A stretch of DNA of 32,589 nucleotides, taken from positions 1 through 32,589 of the forward strand of contig CALFRK010000166.1 of assembly GCA_937919625.1 (NCBI GenBank). The letters run 5' to 3'. The DNA is from an uncultured Ilumatobacter sp. (GTDB taxonomy: Bacteria; Actinomycetota; Acidimicrobiia; Acidimicrobiales; Ilumatobacteraceae). Every line of letters starts with the position of its first letter. Position 1 is the first letter of the stretch. Shown here in pieces: positions 24,827-32,589 of this stretch. The notes beneath the pieces were generated by a model. The model had not been told where the DNA came from. It was given only the letters and a program-made list of their open reading frames with translations, and searched no databases. The position numbers and the translations under genes are program-made.

Positions 24827-25705
24827 ATGCTTCCTCACGCAGCCTTCGGGCGAACCGGCCACAACTCGACGCGCGTGATCTTCGGTGCTGCGGCGCTGGG
24901 CGACATGAGCCAAGAACGGGCTGACGCCACGCTCGACCTGATCGACAGTGCCGGGATCAATCACATCGATACCGCAGCCTCGTACGGCGAGTCCGAGAAC
25001 CGGCTCAGGCCGTTTCTCGCCGATCATCGCCAGCGGTTCTTCCTGGCAACCAAGACCGGCGAACGATCTGGGGCGGCCGCTCGCGCCGAGCTCGAACGGT
25101 CGCTCGAGCGGATGGGCGTCGACCATGTCGACCTGGTTCAACTCCACAATCTTGTCGAGCCCGACGAATGGGAGGCGGCATTCGCCGGCGACGGCGTGGT
25201 GGCGGCGATGGCCCAGGCCCGAGACGAGGGGCTGACACGATTCATTGGTGTCACCGGGCACGGGATGCGGATCGCCGAGATGCATGTTCGCAGCCTCGAG
25301 GCGTTCGATTTCGACAGTGTGCTGTTTCCGTACAACCATTCGCTGCTGTGCAGCACGGCCTACCACTCCGACGTCGACGCGCTGCGTCAGTTGTGTGCCG
25401 AGCGGTCGGTCGCGCAGCAAACGATCAAGTCCGTCGCCCGCGGTCGTTGGGCCGACCAGAGCCTGCCTCGTTTCAGCTGGTACGAGCCAATCACCGAGCC
25501 GGACGCGATCGATCGGGCGGTGAGGTATGTCCTCGGCAACGGTGATCTGTTTCTGAACACCACCAGCGATGCACGCCTGCTCCCACTGATCCTCAAAGCG
25601 GCGACCGGATCGCTCGAACCGCCCAGCGATAGCGAGATGAACGGCGACATCGACCGTCTCGGAATTACCCCGCTGTTCGATGGTGAGGCGCTCGAGCGGA
25701 TCTAA
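24827..25705 (+). CDS. Aldo/keto reductase family protein
   Basis: 292 residues. The TIM-barrel AKR pattern is present: FGRTGHNSTRVIFGAAALGD at the N-terminus, INHIDTAASYGESENRLRPFL (Asp and Tyr), FFLATKTGERSG (Lys), VDHVDLVQLHNL (His) and FIGVTGHG. The catalytic D-Y-K-H tetrad can be read from these. The C-terminal half, YVLGNGDLFLNTTSDARLLPLIL, binds the NADPH end of the cofactor in this family. It probably reduces a carbonyl or sugar substrate. It stands 128 bases after the EamA gene on the same strand. It is convergent with and overlaps the next gene at the stop codons (TAA 25703-25705 and TAG 25702-25704 on the other strand). Confidence 0.92.
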   Translation: MLPHAAFGRTGHNSTRVIFGAAALGDMSQERADATLDLIDSAGINHIDTAASYGESENRLRPFLADHRQRFFLATKTGERSGAAARAELERSLERMGVDHVDLVQLHNLVEPDEWEAAFAGDGVVAAMAQARDEGLTRFIGVTGHGMRIAEMHVRSLEAFDFDSVLFPYNHSLLCSTAYHSDVDALRQLCAERSVAQQTIKSVARGRWADQSLPRFSWYEPITEPDAIDRAVRYVLGNGDLFLNTTSDARLLPLILKAATGSLEPPSDSEMNGDIDRLGITPLFDGEALERI

Positions 25706-26787
25706 GGCTGTTCGGCCGTTGTGTCGCTTGCTGCGACCGCCGCGCCAGTGGTGTCCTCAAGCAATGTCGATGCGGGATCGATCGGGGTGAACGACTCACC
25801 CGAATAGGTGAGACGCTCCCACGACCAGTTTGTCTGCTCATCGCGGACCCGCACGAGCACCTGATCAGCGTCGAGCCAGATGATCACAGGGAGGGCACTG
25901 GTCTTTTGCACCCCTGGGATCGCGCCGCTCTGGAAATCTTGCCACTGCAACGGATAGTCGACACTGAACTCGAGCGTGTCCAACTCGAGTTCGTAACGGG
26001 TGCGTTGATTGAGGCCGGTGCCCTCGATCGCCTGTTCGGTGAGGTCGACATACCCGCGTCGCAGCCGGTTGGTGAGAATCGCGTCTGAGTTCTTGTCGTT
26101 CGAGATATAGCGCACGACCAGCAGGAGATCCTGTGGGTCGATGCCGGCGGTGCCGGCCTCGGTCATCAACGCCCAGCCGCCTTGTGAGCCGCGAACACAG
26201 GAGGTCGATCCGTCAGGACTGACGACGTGGATTCCGGTCTGCGGACCGCCGTTGCGGCCGACGAACTCGAACGCCCGGGAGGTTGCGTCGATCGTGAGCG
26301 TTCCGTCGACATCAGGGGCGGGAGTGCTGGACCTGACCTGGAAGCTGGTGCGTCGGATCTCTGGCACTTCGGCGCCGGGGCTCGGAAGCTTGTCACGCTC
26401 GAGATAATCCTGAATCAGGCGCGCCCCGAAGTACAGGCCGGCGCCGAGCGCCGAGATGAAGGTGAGGGCGACGATCCCGCGCCCGAGGCGGCGGTACCAG
26501 GGATTGGCGCGCCGATGCACACTTTTGTAACGCGCTTGATCAGAGCGATACCACGTCGAGGCGCCGTCCTCGGGCTGAACACCTGTCGTCGTGATCGCAG
26601 TCGGTTGCTCGTCTGATCTGGACGGCAACACCGGTGGGGAGTTGGAGAACGACTTGGCGGGCTGGGGTGGTGGCGGCGGGGTCGGGGTCGACGAGAAGGA
26701 CCCCGTCGATAGCGAGGACGGTGAGGATGAAGCGGACGGCGCGGGGCGTCCCTCCCCCGGGGTCTGGTCTACTTCGCCGCCTTGCAT
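25702..26787 (-). CDS. Single-pass membrane protein with long Ser/Pro-rich N-terminus, unknown function
   Basis: About 361 residues from ATG 26787; an upstream ATG at 26832 stays in frame, but its first 15 residues look unlike coding sequence. The N-terminal cytoplasmic part, about 85 residues, is Ser/Pro/Thr-rich (with PTPPPPPQPAK). A basic patch (RRANPWYRRLGR) precedes one membrane helix (GIVALTFISALGAGLYFGARLI, about 104-125). The outer domain, about 235 residues, has strand-rich segments such as GTLTIDATSRAFEFVGRNGG and RTRYELELDTLEFSVDYPLQW. I do not recognise the domain. A β-sandwich lipid- or ligand-binding role is only a possibility. It is divergent from kgd. Confidence 0.78.
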   Translation of the reverse strand: MQGGEVDQTPGEGRPAPSASSSPSSLSTGSFSSTPTPPPPPQPAKSFSNSPPVLPSRSDEQPTAITTTGVQPEDGASTWYRSDQARYKSVHRRANPWYRRLGRGIVALTFISALGAGLYFGARLIQDYLERDKLPSPGAEVPEIRRTSFQVRSSTPAPDVDGTLTIDATSRAFEFVGRNGGPQTGIHVVSPDGSTSCVRGSQGGWALMTEAGTAGIDPQDLLLVVRYISNDKNSDAILTNRLRRGYVDLTEQAIEGTGLNQRTRYELELDTLEFSVDYPLQWQDFQSGAIPGVQKTSALPVIIWLDADQVLVRVRDEQTNWSWERLTYSGESFTPIDPASTLLEDTTGAAVAASDTTAEQP

Positions 26788-26862
26788 CTCCCTATCGTGC
26801 CAGATCCACCGTGGTCTATAGCGACCTTGCATGTCGGACTCGAATATTCGACTTTCGAAACG

Positions 26863-26892
26863 TTGACAACCTGGTCAGGCTGCGATCTCGAT
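26863..26892 (+). promoter_or_regulatory. Possible kgd promoter
   Basis: TTGACA at 26863-26868 is a consensus-like -35 box. The only -10 candidate at a suitable distance is CTCGAT (26887-26892, 18-base spacer), which is weak. Position ahead of kgd is right; low confidence. Confidence 0.3.
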
Positions 26893-26926
26893 GTGAGGGG
26901 GCAACCGGCGAGTACCATCTGGCGCC

Positions 26927-29900
26927 ATGGCTGCCTCAGATCCGACCGGTTCAGCGTTTGGCGCCAACTCCTGGCTCGTCGAGGAGATGTTCGAGCAGTA
27001 CAGGGCAGACTCCGAATCGGTCAGCGAATCATGGCGAGAGTTCTTCGAGGACTATCGGTCGGTTTTGGCCGCTGCCCACCCACAAACCGCTAGCTCTTCG
27101 GATCGAGCGCCTGCTGCCGTAGCCGCTGCCGGCCCGGCATCCGCCGCCGCTTCTGTGATCGCTCCTGATAACGCCCCAACTCGCTCTCCGGCAGCTCAGG
27201 CAGCACCCGACGAACCGGGCGAGCTGATCAAGGGCGTCGGGGCAGTGATCGTAAGAAACATGTCCGCCAGTCTCGAGGTGCCGACCGCTACGAGCTTCCG
27301 CAACATGCCAGCCAAGTTGCTCGAGATAAACCGCAAGGTCATCAACGGCTATCGCGCCAGGTCGGGGCTCGGTAAGGTCAGTTTCACCCACCTGATCGGA
27401 TACGCATTGGTGCGGGCGATCGCCGAAGCAGTGCCCAACATGAAAAGCAATTTTGCCGTTGGCAGCGACGGTAAGCCGCGGATGGTCCGCCACGAGCACG
27501 TCAACATGGGTCTGGCTGCAGATGTCGACAAAGGTGATGGCACCCGCACGCTGGTCGTTCCCGTGCTGAAGAACGCAGACACGCTCGACTTCAACGGGTT
27601 CCTCGCTGCCTACGAAGAGTTGATTCGCAAGATCCGCACCAACAAGCTTACGATCGACGACTACGCCGGAGCGAACATCACGCTCACCAATCCAGGCACG
27701 ATCGGCACGGTGCAATCGGTGCCTCGGTTGATGCCAGGCCAGGGCGTGATCGTGGGTGTCGGCAACATCGACTACCCGGCCGAGTTCGAGGGCGCCGATC
27801 GCCGCAACCTGTCGTCGCTCGGTATCTCGAAGGTCGTCACGATCACCAGCACCTACGACCATCGCATCATTCAGGGCGCCGAGTCGGGGATGTTCCTAAA
27901 GCGCGTCCATGAGCTGCTGCTAGGCGAGCACGGCTTCTACGACGACATCTTCCACGATCTCGACATGCCGTACGAAGCCGTCAAGTGGCGCCCCGACGTC
28001 AACCCGATCGACCGCGAAGAGGCGATGCTCGCCAAACAGATGTCGGTCGCCAAATTGATCCGTGTGCATCGCGTTCGAGGGCACCTGATCGCCGATCTGG
28101 ATCCGCTGCACTGGAAAGAGCCCCACACCCCAGTCGAGCTTGACCCTGCTACGTATGGCCTGACCATTTGGGATCTCGATCGCGAATTCCTCACCGATGG
28201 TGTCGCCGGCACCCACAAGTTGACACTTGGCGACCTGCTCGGAGTGTTGCGCGACGCCTACTGCCGCAGTATCGGCGTCGAGTACATGCACATCCAGAAC
28301 ACCGAAGAGCAGCGCTGGATCCAAGAGCACGTCGAGATCAAGCCACCGCCGCTGCCCAAAGAACACAAGGACCGCATCCTCGAGCGGCTCAACGCCGCCG
28401 AGGCTTTCGAGAAGTTCCTCGCCACGAAATACGTCGGCACCAAGCGGTTCGGCATCGAGGGTGCCGAATCGGCGATCGCGATTCTCGATGAGATCCTTTC
28501 GGGCGCCGCCGACGAGGGCCTCGACGGTGCGGTGATCGGCATGGCCCACCGCGGCCGCCTCAACGTGCTGTCCAACATCATGGGCAAGAGCTACGAGATG
28601 ATCTTCTCCGAGTTCGAAGGCCACGTCGACCACAACACGGTGCAGGGATCCGGAGACGTCAAGTACCACTTGGGCGCCACCGGCAAGTACGAGAGCCCGT
28701 CGGGCGCCAACATCAATGTCGAGTTGGCCGCCAACCCGAGTCACCTCGAGACCGCCGATCCGATTGTGATGGGTATGGTCCGCGCCCGACAGGATCAGAT
28801 CGATCCGCCGGGCGCGTTTTCGGTTCTGCCGCTGCTGATCCACGGCGACGCCGCCTTCGCCGGCCAAGGTTTGGTGGCCGAGTGTCTCGCCATGAGCGAC
28901 ATCGGCGGCTACCGAGTCGGCGGCACCATACATCTCATCATCAACAACCAGATCGGCTTCACGACGGCACCCGAGTGGAGTCGCTCATCGCTGTATTGCT
29001 CAGACGTTGCGAAGACCATTCAGGCGCCGATCTTTCATGTCAATGGCGACGATCCTGAGGCGTGCGTGCGCGTCGCCCGCCTGGCATGGCAGTACCGCCA
29101 GGCGTTCCAGAAAGACGTCGTCATCGACATGGTCTGTTATCGCCGCTACGGACACAACGAGGGCGACGACCCGAGCTACACCCAGCCGCTGATGTACAAG
29201 GCGATCGCCGGGCGGCGCAGCGTTCGCAAGCTCTACGTCGAGACGCTTGTGAAGCGTGGCGACATCACCGTCGATGAGGCTGAACAGGCACTCGGGGACT
29301 TCCACGGCAAGCTTCAAGTCGCCCTCGACGAAACTCGCTCACGCGGTGGCGAGGCGCCAAAGGTCCCAAGGCCGCCCAAGCCGTTGGGGGTGCTTCCACA
29401 CATCGCGACCGGCGTCGAGCAAGCAACACTCGAGCGCATCTTCGCCCAGCTCACCGCCTACCCGAAAGGCTTCACCCCGCACCCCAAGTTGGTGCGTCAG
29501 TTCGAGAACCGCTCGAACCAGTTCGAAACCCACCACGATGTCGACTGGGCAACCGGCGAGGCATTGGCTTTCGGTTCGCTAATCCTTGAAGGACACCCGG
29601 TTCGGCTCGCCGGCCAGGACTCGAGACGTGGCACCTTCAGCCAGCGTCACGCCGCGATCATCGACTTCGAGACGGGTATGCCGTGGGTGCCGCTCGCTGA
29701 TCTCGAGGGCGCTCGCGCCAACTTCTGGGTATACGACTCGCTGCTCTCCGAGTACGCCGCCCTCGGCTACGAGTACGGCTATGCCCAGGCCAACGACGAG
29801 GCGCTCGTGATGTGGGAGGCCCAATTCGGCGACTTCATCAATGGTGCCCAGATCATCATCGATCAATACCTCGTCGCCGCCGAGGACAAGTGGGGCCAGC

Positions 29901-30571
29901 GCAACGGCGTCGTGCTGTTGTTGCCACACGGGTTCGAAGGACAAGGTCCCGAGCACTCATCGGCCCGGATCGAGCGCTTTCTCACGCTCGCCGCCGAGGA
30001 CAATATGCAGATCTGCAATGCCACGACTGCCGCCCAATATTTCCATCTACTCCGGCGCCAGGTGCACAGTGTCCGCCACACGCCGCTCGTGCTATTCGCC
30101 CCCAAGCAGGGCCTGCGCATGAAGCAGACCCGATCACCCATCGCCGATCTAGCAAGCGGATCGTTCCAAGAGGTGCTCGACGACCCGAACGTTGTCGACC
30201 CGGCTGGCGTGAAGCGGGTCGTGCTCTGCTCGGGCAAGGTCGCCTGGGATGCGATGGCGGCCCGTGACGAGCGCAACGCCCCCGTAGCGATCGTGCGCGT
30301 CGAGCAGTTGTATCCGCTTCCGAGCGAGCAGATGCTCGACATCGTGCGCAACCGGTATCCCAACGCCAAGGAGATTCGTTGGTTGCAGGAAGAACCCGAA
30401 AACATGGGCGCCTGGAACTTCATCGAGCACCACACTTGGCGGGTGAAGGAACTTGGTTACGACCTCCGACACGTGGCGCGGGTCGAGTCGGGCAGCCCCG
30501 CCACGGGCTCGAAGACCGTGCACGACCAGGAACTTGCCGACCTGATGGAAGGCACTTTCGCCGAGCTTTGA
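26927..30571 (+). CDS. kgd: Multifunctional 2-oxoglutarate decarboxylase/dehydrogenase E1 with E2-like domain
   Basis: 1214 residues, matching the length of the mycobacterial Kgd type. Residues 10-45 (FGANSWLVEEMFEQYRADSESVSESWREFF) are the E1 N-terminal region. An Ala/Pro-rich linker (about 50-98) follows. An E2-like acyltransferase domain (about 100-335) carries the DHR motif at 311-313 (TYDHRIIQG), but no lipoyl domain is present. The remainder is the ThDP-dependent E1, with AMAHRGRLNVL, PSHLE, HGDAAFAGQGLVAE, INNQIGFTT and RYGHNEGDDPSYTQP. It decarboxylates 2-oxoglutarate and can feed lipoylated E2 for succinyl-CoA. With fumarase in the same window, the TCA cycle is represented. In mycobacteria this enzyme is inhibited by GarA; no garA gene is present here. 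Confidence 0.96.
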   Translation: MAASDPTGSAFGANSWLVEEMFEQYRADSESVSESWREFFEDYRSVLAAAHPQTASSSDRAPAAVAAAGPASAAASVIAPDNAPTRSPAAQAAPDEPGELIKGVGAVIVRNMSASLEVPTATSFRNMPAKLLEINRKVINGYRARSGLGKVSFTHLIGYALVRAIAEAVPNMKSNFAVGSDGKPRMVRHEHVNMGLAADVDKGDGTRTLVVPVLKNADTLDFNGFLAAYEELIRKIRTNKLTIDDYAGANITLTNPGTIGTVQSVPRLMPGQGVIVGVGNIDYPAEFEGADRRNLSSLGISKVVTITSTYDHRIIQGAESGMFLKRVHELLLGEHGFYDDIFHDLDMPYEAVKWRPDVNPIDREEAMLAKQMSVAKLIRVHRVRGHLIADLDPLHWKEPHTPVELDPATYGLTIWDLDREFLTDGVAGTHKLTLGDLLGVLRDAYCRSIGVEYMHIQNTEEQRWIQEHVEIKPPPLPKEHKDRILERLNAAEAFEKFLATKYVGTKRFGIEGAESAIAILDEILSGAADEGLDGAVIGMAHRGRLNVLSNIMGKSYEMIFSEFEGHVDHNTVQGSGDVKYHLGATGKYESPSGANINVELAANPSHLETADPIVMGMVRARQDQIDPPGAFSVLPLLIHGDAAFAGQGLVAECLAMSDIGGYRVGGTIHLIINNQIGFTTAPEWSRSSLYCSDVAKTIQAPIFHVNGDDPEACVRVARLAWQYRQAFQKDVVIDMVCYRRYGHNEGDDPSYTQPLMYKAIAGRRSVRKLYVETLVKRGDITVDEAEQALGDFHGKLQVALDETRSRGGEAPKVPRPPKPLGVLPHIATGVEQATLERIFAQLTAYPKGFTPHPKLVRQFENRSNQFETHHDVDWATGEALAFGSLILEGHPVRLAGQDSRRGTFSQRHAAIIDFETGMPWVPLADLEGARANFWVYDSLLSEYAALGYEYGYAQANDEALVMWEAQFGDFINGAQIIIDQYLVAAEDKWGQRNGVVLLLPHGFEGQGPEHSSARIERFLTLAAEDNMQICNATTAAQYFHLLRRQVHSVRHTPLVLFAPKQGLRMKQTRSPIADLASGSFQEVLDDPNVVDPAGVKRVVLCSGKVAWDAMAARDERNAPVAIVRVEQLYPLPSEQMLDIVRNRYPNAKEIRWLQEEPENMGAWNFIEHHTWRVKELGYDLRHVARVESGSPATGSKTVHDQELADLMEGTFAEL

Positions 30572-30581
30572 CGCGGCGGGC

Positions 30582-30716
30582 TCAGTCGGTGCTGACTACC
30601 TCATAGATCGACACCGGTCGAGTGATGCCCTCGAACTCGGCGTCGCATGTTTGGCGCGTCTCGACGGTGACCTTAACGGTCGCTGGATGCGGCTTGTCAG
30701 CAGGACCGAGTGGATT
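30582..30716 (-). pseudogene. Possible C-terminal remnant of a nucleotide cyclase
   Basis: There are 44 codons in frame directly after the HAD stop (TGA 30717-30719), up to TGA 30582-30584. The peptide VKVTVETRQTCDAEFEGITRPVSIYEVVSTD resembles the last strand of adenylate/guanylate cyclase domains, where a KGI-x-x-PVxxYEV type ending is common. Nothing cyclase-like precedes it. It may be decayed debris, an untranslated coincidence, or a tail separated from the HAD gene by a new stop. Low confidence. Confidence 0.3.
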
Positions 30717-31346
30717 TCAGCCGAGTCGGATCGACAGAGCGGCTTCGAGGGCGAAGATTGCCTGCGCGACGTTTAACACCTTGATCGTAGTCATGCCCAT
30801 CGCCTTTGCCGGCTTGAGGTTGATGCCGAGATCGTCGAGGAACACGACCTCGTGGGGTTCGACGCCGACTGTTGCGCATGCAATCTCGTAGAACTCTGGT
30901 TCAGGCTTGCGGCATCCGACCTTGCTCGACTCGATCACGTGATGGAAGCGCTCCATCACCGCGTCGACCTCCGCTCGCGAATGGTCGGTCGAGACGTTGT
31001 TCGTCAGGCAGGCGGTGATGTATCCCGCTTCGATCACACGATCGAGTGCCGTCACCATCTCTGGCCGCACCGAACCACTCAGCATGCCGAGCACGTCGAG
31101 TCCGGGAACCAGGTGACCGGCCGCCTCTGATTCCTTCGCGAACAAGGCATCGAACTGGATCGAATCGACCTCTCGACGCTCGATCAACGCCCAGGCGTTT
31201 GTGTCGGGGTGGCGGCTGTTGATAGTGCGAATGAAGTCGATCGGGAGCCCGTGCTGCCTCTCGTAGGCGTTGAACGCATCGAACGGGCTGGACAGGATCA
31301 CACCCCCGAAGTCCCAGAAGACGGCCTTGAACTTCGTGGTCTGCAT
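30717..31346 (-). CDS. HAD-superfamily hydrolase (sEH-N/YihX-like IA group)
   Basis: 209 residues from ATG 31346 (MQTTKFKAVFWDFGGV). The frame stays open far upstream, but that part is antisense to the next gene. HAD motifs: I (WDFGGV, Asp12, with Gly14 in place of the second Asp), II (CLTNNVS), III (GCRKPEPEFY, Lys) and IV (VFLDDLGIN). This D-x-G motif I and the FLDDLGINLKPAKAMGM ending are typical of the soluble epoxide hydrolase N-terminal/YihX-like group of phosphatases. The substrate is unknown. It is divergent from the NYN gene with 75 bases between starts. Confidence 0.9.
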   Translation of the reverse strand: MQTTKFKAVFWDFGGVILSSPFDAFNAYERQHGLPIDFIRTINSRHPDTNAWALIERREVDSIQFDALFAKESEAAGHLVPGLDVLGMLSGSVRPEMVTALDRVIEAGYITACLTNNVSTDHSRAEVDAVMERFHHVIESSKVGCRKPEPEFYEIACATVGVEPHEVVFLDDLGINLKPAKAMGMTTIKVLNVAQAIFALEAALSIRLG

Positions 31347-31421
31347 CGGCGGGCACTCTACGATGTACGACAGCGTCGCGCCCACCTGGTGCACGCGTTC
31401 ACGAATCGAGAATTTGTCCAC

Positions 31422-32589
31422 ATGGCGAAAGTAAGTAGACCGGGCCATTTCGTGGTCGACGGGTCCAATATCGCAACCGAAGGCCGCAGCGAGCCGAGCC
31501 TTGAACAACTCAACGACGCAGTGCTCGCCTTCATGGAGGATCACCCGGGTGCTGTGATCACTGTGGTGGTCGACGCGACCTTCGGGCATCGCATCGCCAG
31601 CAAAGAAGTGAAGGCATTCGACGAGGCTGTCGCCAACAACGAACTGGTCACCCCTCCCGCCGGGGCGATCGGACGTGGTGACGCGTTCGTGCTCACGATC
31701 GCCAACAAGGCCGGCGCCGGCGTGTTGTCGAATGACTCGTTCCAAGAGTTCCACGGTGACTACGACTGGCTCTTCGACGAAGGTCGCCTGATCGGTGGAA
31801 AGCCAGTGCCACATGTCGGATGGGTGTTTGTGGCGCGCTCGCCAGTGCGAGGCCCCAAGAGTCGCCAGTCGGTACGCGAGGCCAACGCTGGTGCCACGGG
31901 CACCGTCGCGACCGAAGCCAAAGAGCGCGCCAACCGGCGCGTTCGGGCCAAGGCACCGTCGCCGTCGGGCGACGACTCTGGTGTGGTCGCGCCAGCGCCC
32001 GAACCCGCCGCGTCGGGTAGTGGTCGGTCTGGCCGTAGCCGTGGTGGACGTTCGCGCGGCGACAAGCAAACATCCGTTCAGGTAACCGAACAGGGACAGG
32101 CGGCCGAGGCGGCTAGTCCGGCACCGTCGCCTCAGGATCACGTCAACGAACTGTTGCCGTTTCTCGAGTTCGTCGAACGGCACCCGATCGGCACCAGCTG
32201 CACAGGGGTCGTCGAGAGTTACGCCTCGCACGGTGCGTACGCCAAAGTCGGCGATGTCTCGATCTATATCCCGCTGCGATTGATGGACAGCCCAGCGCCG
32301 CGCAGTGCACGATCGGTGTTGGCAGCCGGCCAAGCGGTGACGGCCGTGATCGTCGGCTACGTGGCTGATCGACGTTCGATCGACGCAGCCCTTCCTCACA
32401 TGGCCGACGCTGCACTCGCTGATGCAGCCAGGCCCGAAGATGGTGTCACGGGCAAGTCCTCTGCGTCGGCCAAAACGGCAGCAACCAAAACGGCAGCAAC
32501 CAAAACGGCAGCAACCAAAACGGCAGCAACCAAGACGGCAGCAACCAAGACGGCAGCAACCAAGACGGCAGCAACCAAGAAGGCAGCAA
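31422..32589 (+). CDS. NYN/PIN-like (Zc3h12a-type) ribonuclease protein, 3'-truncated by the window end
   Basis: The frame is open from ATG 31422 to the window edge (389 codons, no stop). Residues 9 to about 140 (HFVVDGSNIATEGR, VVVDATFGHRI, GAIGRGDAFVLTIANKAGAGVLSNDSFQEF) fit the PIN-like NYN fold, with Asp residues placed to bind catalytic metal. A disordered stretch (about 145-240) rich in Arg, Gly and Ser follows. Next is a segment of about 70 residues resembling an S1/OB RNA-binding fold (TCTGVVESYASHGAYAKVGDVSIYIPLRLM). Last is a Lys/Ala/Thr tail made of KTAAT repeats. The overall architecture suggests an RNA-degrading or RNA-binding enzyme. The true C-terminus is not visible. Confidence 0.8.
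   Translation, partial: MAKVSRPGHFVVDGSNIATEGRSEPSLEQLNDAVLAFMEDHPGAVITVVVDATFGHRIASKEVKAFDEAVANNELVTPPAGAIGRGDAFVLTIANKAGAGVLSNDSFQEFHGDYDWLFDEGRLIGGKPVPHVGWVFVARSPVRGPKSRQSVREANAGATGTVATEAKERANRRVRAKAPSPSGDDSGVVAPAPEPAASGSGRSGRSRGGRSRGDKQTSVQVTEQGQAAEAASPAPSPQDHVNELLPFLEFVERHPIGTSCTGVVESYASHGAYAKVGDVSIYIPLRLMDSPAPRSARSVLAAGQAVTAVIVGYVADRRSIDAALPHMADAALADAARPEDGVTGKSSASAKTAATKTAATKTAATKTAATKTAATKTAATKTAATKKAA
32472..32589. repeat. 15-bp in-frame repeat encoding KTAAT
   Basis: Seven complete 15-mers (AAAACGGCAGCAACC; the last three begin AAG) and a partial eighth with ACG changed to AAG reach the window edge. The period is five codons (K-T-A-A-T). The tail is like histone-H1-type Lys/Ala repeats of actinobacterial nucleic-acid-binding proteins. 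The full copy number is unknown. Confidence 0.92.

Noticed and set aside
27920-28933. 337-residue minus-strand open frame
   Set aside because: Antisense of the Kgd E1 domain; no independent motif.
30717-30719. Second Sec codon at the HAD stop
   Set aside because: The HAD protein is full length at this stop, no Cys/Sec homology is evident at the position, and I see no suitable stem-loop downstream.
30717-32399. A 560-residue minus-strand open frame ending in the HAD gene
   Set aside because: The part beyond 31346 is antisense to the NYN nuclease gene and has no recognisable motifs. The HAD protein starts properly at ATG 31346.

Overview
The window is GC-rich, densely coded DNA from a high-GC Gram-positive bacterium. 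The best guess is a marine Acidimicrobiia-type actinobacterium (Ilumatobacter-like). Supporting signs are a mycobacterial-style fused 2-oxoglutarate decarboxylase/dehydrogenase (Kgd), a DUF222/13E12-type HNH endonuclease, an actinobacterial MscL C-terminus, frequent GTG starts and several lipobox proteins. The genus assignment is inference. I saw no tRNA, rRNA, CRISPR array or complete insertion sequence. No gene-free stretch exceeds 300 bases; the longest is about 205 bases (2773-2977) and holds a long hairpin.

Layout. 1-2772: the tail of mscL, an 11-bp tandem repeat, a degenerate SGNH-like lipoprotein and an ABC-F ATPase. 2978-9730 (minus strand): a thioredoxin-fold protein, hrpB, a TauE/SafE permease, class I fumarase and the HNH protein. 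9809-12801: an eIF2B-like protein, a DUF2007-like small protein, a lipoprotein with an internal duplication and a HAD hydrolase. 12943-17668: a probable (2S)-methylsuccinyl-CoA dehydrogenase, then a LOG-family protein, a beta-lactamase-fold hydrolase and an LPG_synthase_TM membrane protein.

17815-23730 is the most unusual part and is all on the minus strand. A tight four-gene run (metY, CoA-binding protein, reductive-dehalogenase-like Fe-S/cobalamin protein, PhyH dioxygenase) is followed by a two-gene unit: a thioredoxin-fused protein and a UGSC-family selenoprotein. The selenoprotein's frame is crossed by one UGA, at the family's Sec position, with a perfect 8-bp stem-loop just downstream that fits a bacterial SECIS. 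A conventional ORF caller would split or truncate this gene.

23778-32589: an EamA transporter, an aldo/keto reductase, a one-pass membrane protein, kgd, a possible cyclase remnant, a second HAD hydrolase, and a NYN/PIN-like nuclease gene that runs off the window with a Lys/Ala/Thr repeat tail.

Two copies of a 126/144-bp intergenic element with matching terminal inverted repeats fill two convergent intergenic gaps (12800-12943 and 17686-17811). Their length difference is exactly two extra copies of a 9-mer. They look like a small non-autonomous dispersed repeat.
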